DNA of 64,000 nt. Origin: Perca fluviatilis (lineage: Eukaryota; Chordata; Actinopteri; Perciformes; Percidae). The stretch spans positions 4,105,568 to 4,169,567 of the forward strand of contig NC_053116.1 of the NCBI RefSeq assembly GCF_010015445.1. Direction: 5' to 3'. Numbering within the stretch: position 1 is the first letter of the stretch; the number at the start of each line of letters is the position of its first letter. The notes under the pieces were generated by a model, which did not search any database, was not told the DNA's origin, and saw only the letters and a list, made by a program, of their open reading frames with translations. The position numbers and the translations under genes are program-made. This document shows, one piece after another, positions 61,798-64,000 of the stretch.

Positions 61798-61919
61798 TTT
61801 CATCTGAAATAACAGCTCTTTGTCTTCTTTGTCTTCCTCCACGTATCCGCCCTCTCCCTGCCACCCTTCTCCCTCCACGAACCGGTCTTCCTTGTTCCAT
61901 TTCCAAAATTAGTCTTTCT

Positions 61920-62029
<110 letters not shown>

Positions 62030-62384
62030 CACTAACAAGTCTAAAACAAGACACCTGCTTAGCCTTTCAGCTGAAATTGCAATCAGCAGTGTTTGAAAGG
62101 CACAAGGCTGAAATCTATTCTGTTTTGAATGTGTGGTTCACAGTTTTGACAGCAGTGTGTTAGCATTTGAACAAAGTGCTGTAAATCCACAGTGTTGTGC
62201 AGGTTGTGGTTAAAGTCATGGGATAAGTGTGTAGAGTTTTGAAAACTGTGTTCAAGCAATGAAAAACGAACTAGAGTTTGGTCCACATGAACTGCTGCTG
62301 TGCAGACTGTAGTTAGAGTTTTGCACATGTGACTCCAGTTGTGCCCACTGTCGTCTAGCAATCGAAAAAAACTGTAACAGACTG

Positions 62385-62560
62385 TATTTGGGAAGATCAT
62401 GACTGGGTGGATCGGAGTCTGGGTTTGTCCGCTCCACACACAGCATCTGGTCGGCGAGCGTGCGCTGTGCCTCCTGCACGTTAGCCTGCGGTGGGATGTA
62501 AACACCGACTGTATTCATCAAAGTAATTGCTGACGTCTGAGAACACAATGTCATCACTAA
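62385..62560 (-). pseudogene. LINE endonuclease fragment flanking the transposon
   Basis: Minus strand reads ITLMNTVGVYIPPQANVQEA and QRTLADQMLCVERTNPDS, then HDLPKYS just before the transposon end. VYIPP..N plus a later LPKY is typical of the LINE endonuclease domain in fish. The continuation is not found on the far side of the transposon. Confidence 0.6.
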
Positions 62561-62639
62561 AAAGAAGCACTCATTGCACAAGAAAGCTGAGCACACAGCT
62601 GCAGTAAGCACAGCAGGTCAAAGTTGAAGAAGAAAATGA

Positions 62640-62870
62640 GTCCGTATATGGTTTCTCCTCCAGGGAGAATGTATCTTCTCAGAAAATTTCAGACCAATCT
62701 GCCTGTTAGATAATGGGATATCTTGTGAGCAATGTTGACATTTTGACACTAACGGTAAGCTCAGGTGGTCACCAAAATGCTGAAACTATTCAGGGCAGAT
62801 TTCATGGTGATCTGACTAGTGGTTCTGGGGATATCTTGCTCTGTACCAAAGTGTCTTCTCCTCTGTGTTT
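62640..62870 (+). repeat. Repeat-like stretch before exon 8
   Basis: GAATGTATCTTCTCAGAAAA, TTCAGACCAATCTG, GCAGATTTCATGGTGATCTG resemble a fish repeat. The frame of exon 8 is open upstream from an ATG at 62713, which is probably chance. Confidence 0.4.
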
Positions 62871-62874
62871 GCAG

Positions 62875-63142
62875 GTGATGAGCATCCTGAGTAACCCCAG
62901 CGGTGTTTCCTCACAGCCACAACACGACTTCTCCATCTCACCGCTCCACAGTGCCTTGGACTCCTCTCCATCCAACGCCATCTCAGCCAGCTGCAGCCAG
63001 CGTTCAGCTGAGGCCTCCATTAAGACGGTGGACAGCCTTCCATCATCTCAGTCCTACTGCCCACCCACATACAGCACCACCAGCTACAGCATGGACCCAG
63101 CTATGGCTGCTGCCGGCTACCAGTACAGTCAGTATGGCCAGA
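62875..63142 (+). CDS. pax7: pax7 exon 8: distal transactivation region
   Basis: The acceptor CTTCTCCTCTGTGTTTGCAG precedes [20 protein letters not shown], then [38 protein letters not shown] and GYQYSQYGQ. All are recognisable Pax7 C-terminal blocks; mammalian PAX7 has [13 protein letters not shown] at the matching place. There is a short Ala-rich insertion (AMAAAGY) before GYQYSQYGQ. The donor GTAAGT at 63143 is a perfect consensus and leaves a single A, which would join exon 9 to make the Ser/Thr codon that starts the conserved Pax7 tail; that exon lies outside the window. Length 268 bp. If the donor is not used the frame continues to a stop at 63247. Confidence 0.95.
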
Positions 63143-63249
63143 GTAAGTCTGACACCTTCTACTTCAGACTAAACAAACAACAGCAGCACTGTGATATAGA
63201 ACATGTGCTTTACGACTCTCTATCACTTACTGATATTGCACAATTATAG
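63143..63249 (+). other. pax7: Possible alternative pax7 C-terminus by retention of intron 8
   Basis: Without splicing at 63143 the frame runs from YGQ into [10 protein letters not shown] and stops at TAG 63247-63249, adding 35 residues. The AG-TAAG of the donor itself gives the residues Ser-Lys. In mammalian Pax3 the canonical isoform ends ...YGQSKPWTF, which arises in exactly this way. The frame and stop are seen here; use of this form in the fish is inference, and a random open stretch of 35 codons is not rare. Confidence 0.35.
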
Positions 63250-64000
63250 CACTCAGTGAATGACTAGTGTAGTGGTTTAACTGAGTTTCCACATTCATTC
63301 ATGGACAGTGGATTGTTCCTTATTCCACCATACACTGTCAAAAATAATGTGACTTTGGTTTTACCTTTAGGGGTCCAACAGCTCATTGTTTATCAATGTA
63401 TAAACTATGTTTTTTTCACATAAAGCTAAATCGTTTCTTTAAGTTTGATAATTAGGCCTGTTATGACATATTTATGACTGGTTATATTGTCTTGTTTAAT
63501 GTAAGTTGTCAAAACACAGATAGCTCAAACAATGCTAACTTTGCATTAAAGGGTTTCATGATTTGGTCATAAAGACTCCTTCATGTTCATGACAGATGTA
63601 GTGTCATGGTTATGACAGTGTCATGTCAGTCTCATGCACACCCCTTCAAATAAAGTCTTACCAGAAAAAGGCTTCATAGGAAGGAAGGATTGGTTTGAAG
63701 TAGGTTCACGCAGATAAATCTTAAGGAAAGAAAAGTGTAACTACTTATGATATAAATGTATGATACAAATTAAAACAGATGAGAGAGGCTTTGTTCAGAG
63801 TTTTCACAGAACGGAATGTAACAGCTTCCCAACAAAGGAAAAACTGGCTTTCGTAACGGAATATGGAGTTTATACATAAATTGTGCTCCATGGATTTTTC
63901 ATTTATTGGGACTCCGCGTCTTGCCGATTGCTGAGCACAGAAGCTTTCATTACTTTTGAACTACAACTGGTTAAAGTTGGTTGGCTAAAGCCGCTTTACT
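63250..64000 (+). other. pax7: Start of pax7 intron 8
   Basis: No gene. A dispersed repeat at about 63560-63662 (TCATGACAGATGTAGTGTCA TGG, CATGTCAGTCTCATGCACAC, CAAATAAAGTCTTACCAG) is common in fish. The last exon is beyond the window. Confidence 0.6.

Larger units (their letters stand above)
57934..61900 (-). pseudogene. IS630-like DDE transposase, interrupted by a LINE
   Basis: From the ATG near 61900: a basic N-terminus MEQGRPVRGGRRVAGRGR ending AVISDEI at 61798, where the LINE begins. It resumes at 59285 with [20 protein letters not shown] and TVASVMRIFHHTNR. After an intron (with the AT run) come RGKLFSDAQENA-type and MVVVNNAIKLREIQDRVLAD, VSTTTIARVLQKHQ (HTH region). After a second intron, HSFVFIDEAGFNLAKTRRRG (first Asp). 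The second Asp block is shifted by a missing base near 58270 (FVIV then off-frame). YLPAYSPFLNPIEEFFSAWR holds the Glu. The end is ENLWPDARERQD. Tc1/IS630 superfamily by these blocks; inactive. Confidence 0.85.

Overview
This window is vertebrate, almost certainly teleost fish, nuclear DNA. It carries four consecutive coding exons of one gene, all on the + strand, with clean GT/AG splice sites: a Pax3/7-class paired-box homeodomain gene that reads as pax7. The exons lie at 7375-7574, 23388-23553, 25395-25594 and 62875-63142. By the PAX3/PAX7 gene model they are exons 5, 6, 7 and 8. Together they encode a PAX-type homeodomain (Ser at position 50) and most of the C-terminal transactivation region. 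The paired domain and octapeptide lie upstream of the window and the last exon lies downstream. Teleosts keep two pax7 ohnologs and I cannot tell which one this is.

Only about 834 of 64000 bases are recognisably coding. The rest is intron: the end of intron 4 (1-7374), intron 5 (15.8 kb), intron 6 (1.8 kb), intron 7 (37.3 kb) and the start of intron 8. The introns are packed with fish-typical mobile elements. These include hAT elements, several with 8-bp target duplications; two copies of one PIF/Harbinger family; a Tc1 element and a Tc1 remnant; an IS630/Tc1-mariner-type family with a disrupted transposase gene; fragments of CR1/L2-like LINEs; a DIRS/gag-like remnant; two tRNA-derived SINE families; a TTAA-flanked MITE; foldback elements; and many microsatellites. 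This mix suggests an acanthomorph or percomorph fish, but that is inference.

Layout: 1-7374 is intron 4 and starts with repeat-poor stretches that look like conserved non-coding DNA. Exon 5 is followed within 16 bases by a CCAT microsatellite. Intron 5 holds hAT elements, Harbinger copy A, foldback elements, a BED-hAT relic with a minisatellite, and LINE fragments. Exons 6 and 7 sit close together. Intron 7 holds a hAT with an AAGTC-rich end array, a 4.2-kb hAT interrupted by Harbinger copy B, a Tc1 element, a split SINE, a transposon-free island (44.2-46.5 kb) that may hold enhancers, a LINE, MITEs, and a three-layer nest at 57.4-62.4 kb (IS630-type transposon, then L2-like LINE, then a deletion derivative of the IS630 family). 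Exon 8 follows, with an in-frame read-through into intron 8 that would give an alternative C-terminus.

I found no convincing new biological system. The most useful observations are the pax7 gene model and its possible intron-retention isoform, the candidate regulatory islands, and transposon nests whose junctions can be read to single-base precision.
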